The translations under genes and the position numbers were made by a program. A stretch of DNA of 64,000 nt from Bidens hawaiensis. Lineage: Eukaryota; Streptophyta; Magnoliopsida; Asterales; Asteraceae. Position 1 is the stretch's first letter; the number at the start of each line of letters is the position of its first letter. The stretch lies in the NCBI GenBank assembly GCA_021521415.1, contig JAIQDT010005006.1, forward strand, positions 158,191 through 222,190, in the 5' to 3' direction. Below are positions 25,301 to 34,800 of this stretch, one piece after another. The notes beneath the pieces are model-generated. The model saw only the letters and a program-made list of their open reading frames with translations, did no database searches and was not told where the DNA came from.

Positions 25301-26133
25301 ACTCCAACACCTTGGAACGGTATGATCATCTTGTATCTTACCTTCACTAGCTATTTCTCTCAATATACACTTATATTCAGAGCAATCTAGTCTGATTCTC
25401 ACGCCGGAGGGTGGTCACAAGGAGGAACCCCCCCCCCTTCTCAGTGACGAGCTCACGGTGTCTGTTTTGCAGGTCATCTGAAGAACATCCTTTTTTGCCG
25501 GACCTAACCCTCGTGGGAAACATTACTTAACCCCCAGATTATCCATAATCTGACCGGGGTCACTTAGTGTTTCTTCACCTTATATATCTTATTATATTAT
25601 TTTAATAATATAATCGTGAAATGCTTCTATTTCTTCATCTGCTCTCTTTATTTAAAATTAGCGTTAATGTTTATGCTCCACGACATATTCAAAACTACGA
25701 TGCGAGTTGGTTTCGATAATGTTTACCCTGGAGAAAGAATTCATGTAAAACGTTAGCAAAAACAAGATGCGTCAAATTTGAACATAGTTTATATGAAATT
25801 TGAAAACGTGATAAATAAGATAACATAAACATCATATTTTGAAAATTGTAATATTACACGTTATAAAGAACACTTGTAAAACATTGTTTAGTCTTAGTTT
25901 CCCAACTTTTAACTTCCAATAAATAATTTATTTTTCTTTTCATCATACTTCCACCATCTAAAACCTTCGTGTGAATTGATCGATTTAAACATATATTCCT
26001 AACTTGTATTATTATGGAATTTCAGGTTCAAGAAATGGAAGACAAAATAGAGGAAATAATGGAACCCGTATTAGAGGAAGCTAAGGCAGTTGCAAAAGAA
26101 ACCAAGGAAAAGGAAATGGCAAAGAAACTATGA
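10357..26133 (+). CDS. Probable plastid-targeted small membrane protein, 4 exons
   Basis: Exons 10357-10586, 10680-10762, 11787-11989 and 26026-26133 join in phase with GT-AG borders to give 207 aa. Residues 1-about 60 are rich in Ser, Thr, His and Asn and poor in acidic residues, as in a chloroplast transit peptide. KNWVIGILMTFIVPAF (about 78-93) is one membrane segment, preceded by a Ser/Pro/Gly linker. The remainder is amphipathic and highly charged (TAEHITDVVEAVADKVDKVV, QLPEGSEIKK, FIEHVAERVEKDAQTAGDFI), ending in a Lys/Glu-rich helix. This layout fits a family of uncharacterised plant plastid proteins that I recall, but I cannot name a function. Intron 2 carries a PIF/Harbinger MITE. 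Intron 3 is about 14.0 kb because a complete Gypsy element is inserted in the same orientation, so productive expression depends on splicing it out. Confidence 0.75.
10861..11682. mobile_element. PIF/Harbinger-type MITE (822 bp) in intron 2
   Basis: Terminal inverted repeats GGTGTTGTTTGTTTTTTC (left) and GGTGCTGTTTGTTTTTCC (right, read inward) are flanked by the 3-bp target duplication TTA (10858-10860, 11683-11685), as expected for PIF/Harbinger. Repeated TCTGCAGAC-like motifs fill the subterminal zones on both sides. The centre (about 11190-11450) is GA-rich and GC-rich with no transposase. On the minus strand a short frame LAKSEADALAIASGYPVVVD is open and may be a captured gene scrap. Confidence 0.8.
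11990..13340 (+). other. Intron 3, part upstream of the Gypsy insertion
   Basis: The donor GT at 11990-11991 follows GACAAG. The stretch is AT-rich intronic DNA with no further feature seen. It ends at the target duplication CCTTA of the retrotransposon. Confidence 0.7.
13346..14302 (+). repeat. 5' LTR of the Gypsy element
   Basis: Starts TGAAGAGGTAGG and ends TTTCTTCA. A TATA-like CTATAAATACTCC near 14019-14031 lies where an LTR promoter would. Short open frames in it (for example 13597-13797) recur in the other LTR and are not genes. Confidence 0.93.
14303..14322 (+). other. Primer binding site of the Gypsy element
   Basis: TTGGCGCCATCCGTGGGACC follows the LTR end directly. TGGCGCC plus a G-rich continuation is the usual shape of a tRNA-complementary primer site in Tat elements. 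The specific tRNA was not determined. Confidence 0.75.
14365..19725 (+). pseudogene. gag-pol: Gypsy Gag-Pol polyprotein with one in-frame TAG
   Basis: A single frame opens at ATG 14365, meets TAG at 14608-14610, then is open again to TAG 19723-19725; the first later ATG is 14629. Counting residues from 14629: Gag core 105-260; a CDFHGTKGHNTEEC zinc-binding motif near 371; protease with DNGAS (normally DSGA-like) near 486; reverse transcriptase with YMDDL near 840; RNase H near 1015 (YVSRVLTDVETRYSTLEK); a second RNase H starting LYTDGAASNEGSGAG near 1134; integrase zinc region 1354-1394 and catalytic core with AIDV (1421), VSDNS (1481) and EVERANK (1517). All main catalytic residues look present. 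The second RNase H before integrase marks the Tat lineage. Apart from the one stop the frame is intact, consistent with a recent point mutation. Confidence 0.9.
19726..20438 (+). repeat. Gypsy 3' non-coding region with 163-bp tandem repeat
   Basis: Between about 19930 and 20255 a unit (AAAAGATAAGGAAAACC at 19941, AAAAGATGAGGAAAACT at 20104) occurs twice with moderate divergence and a 163-bp spacing. Tandem repeats in the region after pol are a known trait of Tat elements. Confidence 0.75.
20439..23584 (-). pseudogene. Antisense five-exon gene of the Gypsy element (Transposase_28-like)
   Basis: Minus-strand exons 23584-22810, 22748-22221, 22151-21684, 21598-20844 and 20774-20439 join in phase at four GT-AG introns, for about 953 aa ending in TGA. 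Exon 1 holds a globular domain with FPLTKFVYRVLDRHGVHLTE and a following HFEWVCLILGVDPHVDRLM segment, typical of the Pfam 'putative gypsy type transposon' domain (PF04195, Transposase_28). Exon 2-3 is low-complexity (Ser, Thr, Pro, Ala). Exon 4 is a long coiled coil (about 220 residues rich in Ala, Glu, Lys, Arg). Exon 5 ends in a Gly/Pro/Ser tail. Two in-frame stops interrupt it: TAG at 22464-22462 and TAA at 22041-22039. A TATATAAAAGG box lies about 117 bp upstream of the ATG. Extra antisense ORFs are known from Tat elements, but their role is unknown. Confidence 0.75.
23701..23711 (-). promoter_or_regulatory. Candidate TATA box of the antisense gene
   Basis: On the minus strand the sequence reads GAGTATATAAAAGGGG, about 117 bp before the ATG at 23584. 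The spacing and the GC-rich flank suit a plant TATA promoter. Transcription was not tested. Confidence 0.55.
24040..24235 (+). repeat. 97-bp tandem repeat near the Gypsy 3' end
   Basis: CTATAAGACAGGTGCGAGTA at 24061 and CTATAAGACGAGCGCGGGTA at 24158 begin two similar adjacent units that share AGTGTCAAGGCRAAACCC. The repeat lies between the antisense gene and the 3' LTR. Confidence 0.75.
24607..24620 (+). other. Polypurine tract of the Gypsy element
   Basis: GGACTGGGGGGACT directly precedes the TG of the 3' LTR, the position where plus-strand DNA synthesis is primed. Confidence 0.65.
24621..25577 (+). repeat. 3' LTR of the Gypsy element
   Basis: Same length (957 bp) and ends as the 5' LTR, with about 14 base differences. 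The target duplication CCTTA follows, after which intron 3 of the plastid-protein gene resumes up to the acceptor AG at 26024-26025. Confidence 0.93.
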
Positions 26134-26511
26134 ACACTTGTAAAAAATCTATCAACCGGTGATAAGAAGATTTTTTTCTACGTCTTATGTATGACATGTC
26201 GAGTCTTGTGACTTTTAAGCGATGTCATTTAACTATTAGCGTGCAAATAGTTAATTTACATATTGTATGATCAGGAAGAAAAAAGTTTTAGCTTAAAATT
26301 AAGGAGTGAGAAAATTAAATTGTTAGTGTAAATGAATAAGAATTTTATTTGAATAATCCTAGAAATTTGATTTGTGTCTTATATTTCTTTCAGCATTTGG
26401 CTTCTTGTAACTTTGTAGAATGTAGCTTCTTGTATACATTGTAGAATATACGATGATTTCTTAACAAGCGAATTTATAACATAAAAAATACCTCGATTGG
26501 TATATAATTAA

Positions 26512-27143
26512 CTAGTTTGAGGCCCGTGTATTACACGAGTAGTTCTTGAAAATACAATATATAATAAATAATCAATATACAAGAAAACAATAAACTCGTT
26601 AAAACTATTAGGCTAAGGGTAATGGGGCTTGGTTGAGCCCCAAGTGATCCAATCAAAACCCGACACGTAGGCGATGACATGGCACTGGATGAAGCCTCTC
26701 AACCAAGCCTCATAGGGTGTAGCGGGGCTTGATTGCCCACCCCCAATTTATTGATTCAACCCTTGCTCAAAAGCTTGACCAAGCCCCGTGGTCCGGACCA
26801 CGGGGGCCGTCCGCGCCCCTATTCACTTGGGTGGTGTAGTGGTGAGCGCGAGCCACCTAGGCTGCCAAATGGACGGCCCCCCCCCCCCCCCCCCCCCGGT
26901 CCAACACCCACTACCCTCAGCCTTAATACAATTATTATACAATAGTCATTAAAACAATTTTAAAGTAAAAGACAATTATAAATATCAAATGTTTGAAAAA
27001 AAAATAAGAAGTAAATATTATATTAACAAATTTTAAAAATGGTATGTATATTATTTTAATATTATAAATTTGTTAAAAAGAGTAAGGTTTAATGTATGAG
27101 TGACAAGTGGTCAAACTTGTAGTCTTTTATTATAGAGTATAGA
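26512..27143 (-). mobile_element. Helitron, minus-oriented, 3' end at 26512
   Basis: Read on the minus strand, a hairpin CTCGTGTAATACACGGG is followed by CCTCAAACTAG and then T, the standard Helitron 3' end (hairpin, CTRR, host T). A candidate 5' end TCTATACTCTATAATAAAAG starts near 27143, but its preceding base is not A, so the left border and length are uncertain. The element holds a Harbinger MITE at 26611-26922. No Rep/helicase coding sequence is present, so it is non-autonomous. Confidence 0.55.
26611..26922. mobile_element. PIF/Harbinger-type MITE (312 bp)
   Basis: Inverted ends GGCTAAGGGTAATGGGGCTTGG and, from the right, GGCTGAGGGTAGTGGGTGTTGG (partial match) are flanked by TTA at 26608-26610 and 26923-26925. 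The GC-rich interior has a run of 21 C residues at about 26877-26897. It is nested in the minus-oriented Helitron. Confidence 0.8.
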
Positions 27144-27149
27144 GTACCT

Positions 27150-27618
27150 ATTCTAATAAATAACTATAACTTTTGTCACTTGTCAAGCTTATAGCTCTCC
27201 TCACCTTTTTACAACAAATTTCATATATGGTCCTTATCTTTTAAGTTATTTCAATATATGAATTCAAGTTTATGTTTATTAAATATAAATACTAACTGAT
27301 TCATTCATTAAAATTAAAGGTGAAATAAGAAAATATCAAAATTGAAGTTGCAAACCTGTTATAATAAAATTTGAAAATCACAAGTAATTGCAAATTAAAA
27401 AAAATAAAGTGGCATTACTGTTTAAGAATTTGAATTTGTATGGTAAACTATAAATTGTTTTTAAGCAGGGATTCAAAGAGCAGTGCATAACTTTTTATAT
27501 AAGATTGGTTTCGAATTTGGATTTAAAATTTTCTCATATGCACTTAAACTCATGAAATGTGTATTTTCTTAATTTTCTTCAAACATTTTGTATAAATATT
27601 ACAAACATAGAGAATACC

Positions 27619-27649
<31 letters not shown>

Positions 27650-28734
27650 ACTTAGTGTTTAGCATTAAATCATTGGAGTTGAATATTATAATTATAATTT
27701 ATATGCATAACGATTACTCTATGAACAATCTGTCATCTATTTATATGATTTTTTTGTGTAGTATAAAGGGTATTAGCAATAACAGACCAATATTTAGTTT
27801 TCAATATTTTCTTATATAACTCAAACCAAAATGCTTCAGAAACATATGTTTTGTGACTTGATTTATACTTTTTCTATACATTCAAATATATTTAATTTAA
27901 TATACCTTATAAGATAAATTACTTAATTAAAAGCATTTGATATTTTAAACCAAAAAATTGGTTTCAATCCCATTCCATTATTTTCGTTTTCCAAAAATCA
28001 TTTAGGATATTGAAACCTAGAATATCGTTTTCATCAGTTATTTACATAATTCCTATATTATATTAACTTATTAATTTTATATTTATACAAATACAACGAA
28101 TTGAGGTTATGTTAGTGTTACATGTTGGTTAATACATATTTAAAGTGTTTATTATGGTTTATATTCACAATATTAAAAAAATAAACAATCGATTCATTAT
28201 ATGTGGCATGAAAACAATCGACTCGGACTATATCCTGGCAACGCCAGCGACTAAGGCTTAGCTTTTAATACCTAAAAATATATATGATTTAAAAATTAAA
28301 AGTTTATTTTTGTTGACCCGAAACCTAGAATTCTGACCCAAGAACCAACCCGAATTACTTCGGTTCAGGTTCGGGTTAATATTTTCTTGGGTTCGAGTTT
28401 CTCGGATTGGGTTTGTTTGGGTTCGGGTACGGGTTTTCTTGGGTTGGGTTTCAGGTTACGAGTAAAAGTGACAGTCATACTTCCAACTATTATATATAAG
28501 AATCACTACCTTCACTTTATGCAACTTTAAATCTTTTAAAATTCTTCTAACTCAGAACAATCACTATTATTAGAACATGGTTATAAGGTTAGTATGTATT
28601 TTTCATTTTTCTGGCAATTACATTCATATGAACTGAAACAAATCATTTTGTTATAATTTAATTTTCGGTATTTATGTTGCTTGACTATAGAATTTTTAAA
28701 TATAAAATCAATTAAAATTTTTCATACACGGAAT
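27150..28734. other. AT-rich region, probably Helitron body
   Basis: No gene was recognised. It contains a (TA)n run at about 27623-27649. At 28310-28470 there are GGGTTCGGGT-type repeats that look like the remnant of another hAT MITE. Its right neighbour ends as a Helitron at 30202, so this stretch may be that element's interior. Confidence 0.4.
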
Positions 28735-29801
28735 TAGAGGTGTCCAAAATACCCGAACCCGATTAACCCGACCCGACCCGAATCCGAATAAGCAAATTCG
28801 GGTCGGGTTAATAGGGTTAAAAAGTAATAATCGGGTTAACCCGAATTGCTAATAGGGTCGGGTTTCGGGTTCATTTTTGGAAAAAAGTCGGGTTTCGGGT
28901 TAACTCGAATAACCCGATTAATGGTGATACTTAACTTTAAATACAATGATTAAAATGTGAAATCAACACTATAAAGGCTATAATGTAAGCTTTATAGAGA
29001 AGTTAATTATTATGTTTGTTCATGAATCGTTCGGTGGAAAGTTCCTTTATGTTGTGTTCATTTAACTAAACGAACGAACATGAAGACATGTTTCACTCAT
29101 TCAACTATGTTCGTGAACATTCATTTATGATCGTTCATTTTAGTTTATTTACGTCTGTTCATGTTCGTTTACATATTAATAGAAAGTTATTAAATATTAT
29201 TTGCATTTAAAAATTATATCACCTTAATATGTTTTATATTTGTTTGTGTTTATTTAAAAGCGTTCACTTATGTTCATTTATATATGTTTGTGTTCGTTAA
29301 TGTATGCACATATATGTGCCTTTATGTTTGTTTATCTTTTTTTAATTATGTTCGTGAACTATTCGTTTAAATTTTATATGAACGAACATAAACGAACATG
29401 AACATGTTTAGTTTTTAACTAACGGACATGAACAGAAATATATGTTCGATTAGGTGTTTTCGTTCGTTAAAAGTAAATGAAAAAACACGAACATACCTTT
29501 GTTCATGTCCGTTCGGTTTATTGACAGGCCTATATATGTAATTATAAGATAATTACTTGTAAAAAATATTTAAAGTTGAGTGGAATTAGAAATTTTACAA
29601 CCTACAAGTTACAAACACAAAAAACAACTTAAATTTGTAAAGAAATAAGGTTAACCCGATTAACCTGACTAACCCGACACCCGAATAACCCGAACCTTAA
29701 TAGGGTCGAGTTGCGGGTTAGACCTTTTTTTAAGGAAAACCCGACTAACCCGACCCGATTAACCCGAAACCCGATCAGGTTGACCCGATGAACACCCCCT
29801 A
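28735..29801. mobile_element. hAT-type non-autonomous element (1067 bp)
   Basis: Ends TAGAGGTGTCC and, from the right, TAGGGGGTGTTC. The 8-bp flanks CACGGAAT (28727-28734) and CACGGATT (29802-29809) match at seven of eight positions. The subterminal zones (28755-28925, 29650-29790) are dense in AACCCGACCCGA-type repeats. The core (about 29000-29540) is a different repeat, rich in GTTCGTTCATG and closing with ACAGGCCTA, so another hAT MITE of the kind at 60118-60630 is probably nested inside. Confidence 0.75.
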
Positions 29802-30174
29802 CACGGATTTTAATAATTTCATGGATATATTATCATTTATCTAGAGTTGGTATGCATTTGGAGAACCTTTTTTGTTACACGAACAACTATACGTGACTAT
29901 ATCAAGAGTTATAAGTAGACCTATATGTTACCTTATTAAGAGTTGCAAACAAACATGGACTAAAGATTTTGATTTTTGATAAACAATGTATACCTACAAA
30001 TACAATCACAAATGTAGTGTAAAAGGAAGTTTTTACATATTTGTAACATATTTGTGTAATCTTAGTTATCTAATTTCTGTAATTTTAATGTTAATTGTAA
30101 TTGTATTAACAATATATAATCAATTTGTTAAATGTGTTTCACTTAATAGTTAAAGTTTAAATTGTTATCAATTA

Positions 30175-30202
30175 CCCATGTAATACACGGGCCTCAAACT
30201 AG
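30175..30202 (+). mobile_element. Helitron 3' terminus, plus-oriented
   Basis: Hairpin CCCATGTAATACACGGG, then CCTCAAACTAG and T. It matches the minus-strand terminus at 26512 except for about two bases, so both belong to one family, facing outward. The 5' end is not securely located. A candidate is TCTAATAAATAAC at 27152. Confidence 0.6.
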
Positions 30203-32690
30203 TAGATAATAAACTACCAACGTGAAACAAGAGCAACGAAAATTGAAGATGATGCTACTATTATTATGTCAGATAAATAAATATGTGAGCTAAGTGCAAA
30301 CAAAACACAATGTTTCACATTATACTTAGGAGCGCACTATTTGGTCAAGAACATAGATTCTTACGGGTAGAAGATTAAATTTTAGTTTATTAAACAATTT
30401 CTTTTAATATTTAGTATTCAAATCCGAATCTAGATATTTGAATATCGAAAATTTAGAATTCAGATATTGAAATCCATTATTTGAATCTTTTAAGCATTTT
30501 AATTTAAACACTCCGAGTTCTTTCTACACTTCAAGTATGATTACTTATGTGTCAACTAAGTTTTAGCTAGTTGTTGAAACTTAATGACTTTTTGGTGACG
30601 GCACGAATTGTGAATCCCCACAGGGCCTATAAACTTTGGGGCCCAACAGAAGTTGCTTAATGTGTAGATAAATTATTTACAAATTACAACCCAACAAATT
30701 GCTAATAACGTCTTGCAACTCAGTGGCTTAGCAGTTAGCACCTTAGCACTACTAGTATTTGATCGTGATGCAATTTTACAAGCTAAGTTCTTTTTTTTAT
30801 TATATATCAAAATTGTGCCATTTAGTGCATAAGACTAATAGGTGTGGTTACCATTTTACTTATTATTTTCACTGCCATATCAGCGTCACATCATACCTCA
30901 CTCCATCTCGATCTCTTTCATAACATTGAGGAAATGGTTACCAATTCACCACTTCTCACCTTTTCAAATAAAATAATTAGCATAACTAAAATTAATTAAT
31001 ATCACTAAAAAAGTTTATAATATCTAAAATTAAAATTACATTCATTCATAATAAATGAAATAACAATAATAAAATTTACTTAATTTAAAATCTAAAAAAA
31101 ATATAACTGATATATATAAACTTAATAAATAAATATATAAGAGTACATCCTTTTGGCCATATTCCAATTATCAAATCCTATCATCTTTGAAACCATCCCT
31201 TACCCAGAATACAAAGCATGAAAAAAATTTAGTTTAGTTTATCAAGTGTGTTGTAGCTATATAAATTAAATAGAAAATACAAACTTCAGCGGCAATTCTA
31301 TCGGCAATTTCACCACCAAAAATTCACCGTGGACGGCGCCGACGTGACCACCGTCGGCACCGACAGCCACATAGGCTCCTTCAACGGCATCCACACCTTA
31401 CAGCCTAAGGTCTGGTGAGGGCGGCACCGATGCAAAACCGTAATAAAATAATCATAATCTTTTAAATGATCAGTTTAACTCATATATATAGATTATTTTT
31501 ACCTATTTAACTAAATAATCTTTTAAATGATTAGTTTAACTAATAAAAAAATAGAATGAAAAAGAAACATATGACGTAAACAGCCTATTTAGATTTTGCC
31601 CACGTATCATCCTATTATTGATTTTTTTATACATAAGTTTGTATTTAAGGGCTCATTTTTTCTATTCGCACATGACCTCTGAGGGCTCTTGAATTTTCGG
31701 GGACGACCTTGGCTATTAGCGCATAGAAGATGTATCATGGTTTGTTAAATCAATTACATGTGAGGGCCAATATTATGGCAGACATTTGTACTAATGAATA
31801 ATAGTTTAGTAAGGGAGCCCAATTCTTTGATTTTTAACATAGTAATAATTCCTCCCGTATGTGTATAATGAATTCACTTGGATTCAAACTTTCTACAGGC
31901 CACACTAAAATAAAATTCATATAACAAGTTCAAGGCATTTGTACTCGTAAAGGGGCTTCATCATCCACATATTTGGCTGTTTGCACAAAAAGCGCCCTCC
32001 ACACCATAACATATGGGGTGCTTTCCCTTTTTTCGGTCTAGCCGTTTTTCGTTTTTCTGATGACAGCGTCGTGAAGAACGGACAAAAAGGTTGGTTAAAG
32101 GAACAATCATATCTCTTTCTTTATTTTTTTATTTAACTAATTTAAACAGTTAATTATTTCGAGGAACTTCAAGCACTACAAATAAAATTAAAGAAAAAAA
32201 GATCGCGTCTAGAAATCGTTGACGTAACATTAAAGATAGAAGTGTTTGGCTGATGTCCTTAACAATACTTTGACTTTGACTATGTATCCCAAAACACAAT
32301 TAGACTAATTTAGAGTTACCCAAAACATCATAGTTCATTAAGCTAAGCACAAATCATATTTAGGGTTGTTTACGAGTCGAGTCAGGGTGGGTTCTAACTC
32401 GAATTTGAAATTAAGCAAGGCATATTCGCTTGGCACGTGCTTGAAGTTAAATGAGTCTAAGATCAAGCCAACATGACCTGAGCCGAACTTGGGTCGAGGT
32501 AGGCTCGGTTACAAAAATGAGCCAACTCAACTGGCGATTTAAAATCATATTTTTTTTTAGCTACGAGCCACCTGACCTTTTGAAATTATAACGCTCTCCC
32601 CCAAAACCCTCATCTTTGGTGCATGATTTTACGCTAAATCTATCGATTTCAAGATTCTTTATGCACACAATCACATATTAACAGGCAATT
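30203..32690. other. Intergenic region with a possible captured coding scrap
   Basis: Mostly AT-rich. At 31285-31420 a short GC-rich island is open in one plus frame (TVDGADVTTVGTDSHIGSFN and onward to QPKVW) and stands out in base composition, but it has no start codon or flanking exon that I can recognise. At 32362-32560 GTTGTTTACGAGTCGAGTC resembles the left end of another hAT MITE. Confidence 0.4.
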
Positions 32691-33290
32691 ATGGATCATC
32701 TGCAACAAACCGATGATCAATTACGTGAATCGCTAGAGCATCTGCTTGGTGTTTCGGTATCATCTCCACGAACTCTGGAATCAAACATTCAATCGTCAGA
32801 AGAAACACAAAGGCATATTCGCCATCAATGCTTTCTTTTTAAATCCAAATTGAACGAGAAAGATAGAACCTTCGAGTGTGTTAGGGTTAGTGGTTTCCTC
32901 TTTATTAATATTATTACAAGGGCTTATTGGTTGTGTATGAATTTGTATTCAAACTTATTAATTCCATGTGATCATACACTTGTTCAGGGTTTGTTGATAT
33001 GAATGTGTATAAACAAGTCGTGTTTGGGTCAAACCCAACGGGTTTGCGGGCTGACTCATTTAATCCATTTGTTTTTGTTTTTTTATAGTACATTTTATGC
33101 AATAATTTAGGTATTTTATGTAAAAAATAAAAAAAAAAACTAAAAAAAGAAATTGACAAGATTTTATGATTAAAATGTCATTATTTTTATATAAATTCGT
33201 GTCTTTTTTTTTTGCTTTAATAATGTAAATAAAGTAACAATATTTGAAAGAAATAAAAAAATAAAAAACTTTCGGATAAACGGGTCTTGT

Positions 33291-33620
33291 TCGGGTTAAC
33301 CAACGATTATGCGTTTCGTGTTCTGGTTCACGTGTCTAACAAGATTCTTGAGTTCGGGTTAGAATTAAATTTTCGGATTCATATTGGGCTGGACCCGCCA
33401 TCGGGTTAACCCATGATTATGTGTTTCGTGTTCGGGTTCACATGTCTGACAAGATTCTTGGGTTCAGGTTAGTATTAAATTTTCGGATTCATATCGGGCT
33501 GGACCCGCCCTCGGGTTAACCCACGATTATGCGTTTCGTGTTCGGGTTCACGTGTATGACAAGATTCTTGGGTTTGGGTTAGTGTGTAAATTTTCAGATT
33601 CATATCGGGATGGACCCGCC
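33291..33620. repeat. 110-bp tandem repeat (3 copies) in intron 1
   Basis: Units start at 33291, 33401 and 33511 with TCGGGTTAAC and each ends GGACCCGCC or similar. The copies differ at a limited number of positions. They lie in intron 1 of the coiled-coil gene. Confidence 0.85.
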
Positions 33621-34289
33621 CCGCGAACGCGTTCTGTTTAACATTCATACATTAAACCCTAATTCTGTTTTTGCAATTTGGGCAATAAATGATGATGATT
33701 ATTGTGATATGATAATATGATGTTTACTTGCATTAGGCTGAATTAAGTATGAATGCAAAAGCTAAAAAGAAGTTTGCAGAAGAGAATCAGCAATTGACCG
33801 TTGACCGGGATGACTTGTTGACTCAATATGCAAAATGGGACAATGAGTTTACACTGTATGAACACCATATAGAAGATTTGATGGATTTAGGAAATGAGGC
33901 TTATGAACGGGCAAAAGAGGCTGAGGCGCGTGAAGATTATTTGGAGGATGAAATAATCAAATTGTTAGAAGAATTGGAGTCTTTTATGCAAGTGTCAGAG
34001 GGAGAATGTAATGAAAACTTTCTTATTGATCATTGGTTTCGTCTTTGGTCAACATCGATGAAGTTGCATCAGCGTCATACTCGTTTTTGGAGGCGTGTAG
34101 TGAAGTTGATGTGTGTGAAAAGATGCTAAAGATTCGGGACAAGTTAGTTTTCTTTTTAGTTATTGATCTCGTGGATAATATTAATAATCGTAGTAATGGT
34201 TTCTAAAAGGTATACTCAAAACTGTGTTTAAAAAACTAAGGACGCAATTTATGAAATGAAACGGAAATAATAAGGTTTTGGGTTGTAAT

Positions 34290-34800
34290 ATCTAACTTAT
34301 TTAATAAACGGGTTGTGTTTTGGGTTAACTTGTTTTTACTGTTTAGTTAAACGGGCCTTGTGTTTGTATAGATTGACTTGTTTAACCCATTTAGTCAAAC
34401 AAACCTTGTTTGGATTCACGGGTTATAACCCATTTAGTTAAATGGGCCTTTTTGGATTGACATATTTAAACCATTTAATAAACGGGTTGTGTTTCGGTTT
34501 TACATGTCTAACCCGTTTAACTAAATGGATCATGCTTGGATGACCTGCTTAACCAGTCTAATTAAACGGGTTTTGTTTGGATTGGCATGTTTAACCCGTC
34601 TATATAAACGGGTCTTGTTTGGATTGACATGTTTGACCGTTTAATAAAATGCGTGTTGTTTGGATTGACCTGCTTAATTTATTTAATTAAACGGGTTGTG
34701 TCAGAATTTATATATTTAACTCGGTTAGTTAAAAAGCTCAGCCCGTTTAACTCATTTATGACAACTCTCTAGCCCGTTTAACACTTAGACAACCCGTTAA
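34290..34800. repeat. Diverged short tandem repeats in intron 2
   Basis: Roughly 60-bp modules of the form TTAAACGGGTCTTGTTTGGA then TTGACATGTTTAACCCGT recur about eight times with much divergence. They are related in wording to the 110-bp repeat of intron 1, which suggests both descend from hAT subterminal repeats. Confidence 0.6.

Larger units (their letters stand above)
13346..25577 (+). mobile_element. Tat-lineage Ty3/Gypsy LTR retrotransposon, full length
   Basis: A 12,232-bp element bounded by two 957-bp LTRs (TG...CA) and the perfect 5-bp target duplication CCTTA (13341-13345, 25578-25582). The order is 5' LTR, primer site, gag-pol in one frame, a spliced antisense gene, tandem repeats, purine tract and 3' LTR. 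Polymerase order (protease, RT, RNase H, then a second archaeal-type RNase H, then integrase) is diagnostic of the Tat lineage of Gypsy. By eye the LTRs differ at about 14 positions (about 1.5 percent), so it is a young insertion. A premature TAG near the start of gag makes this copy doubtfully autonomous. It sits in intron 3 of the plastid-protein gene, in the same orientation. Confidence 0.93.

Noticed and set aside
27559..27819. 86-codon open frame rich in Ile and Tyr
   Set aside because: It consists of a (TA)n microsatellite and AT-rich flanks and has no protein-like composition.
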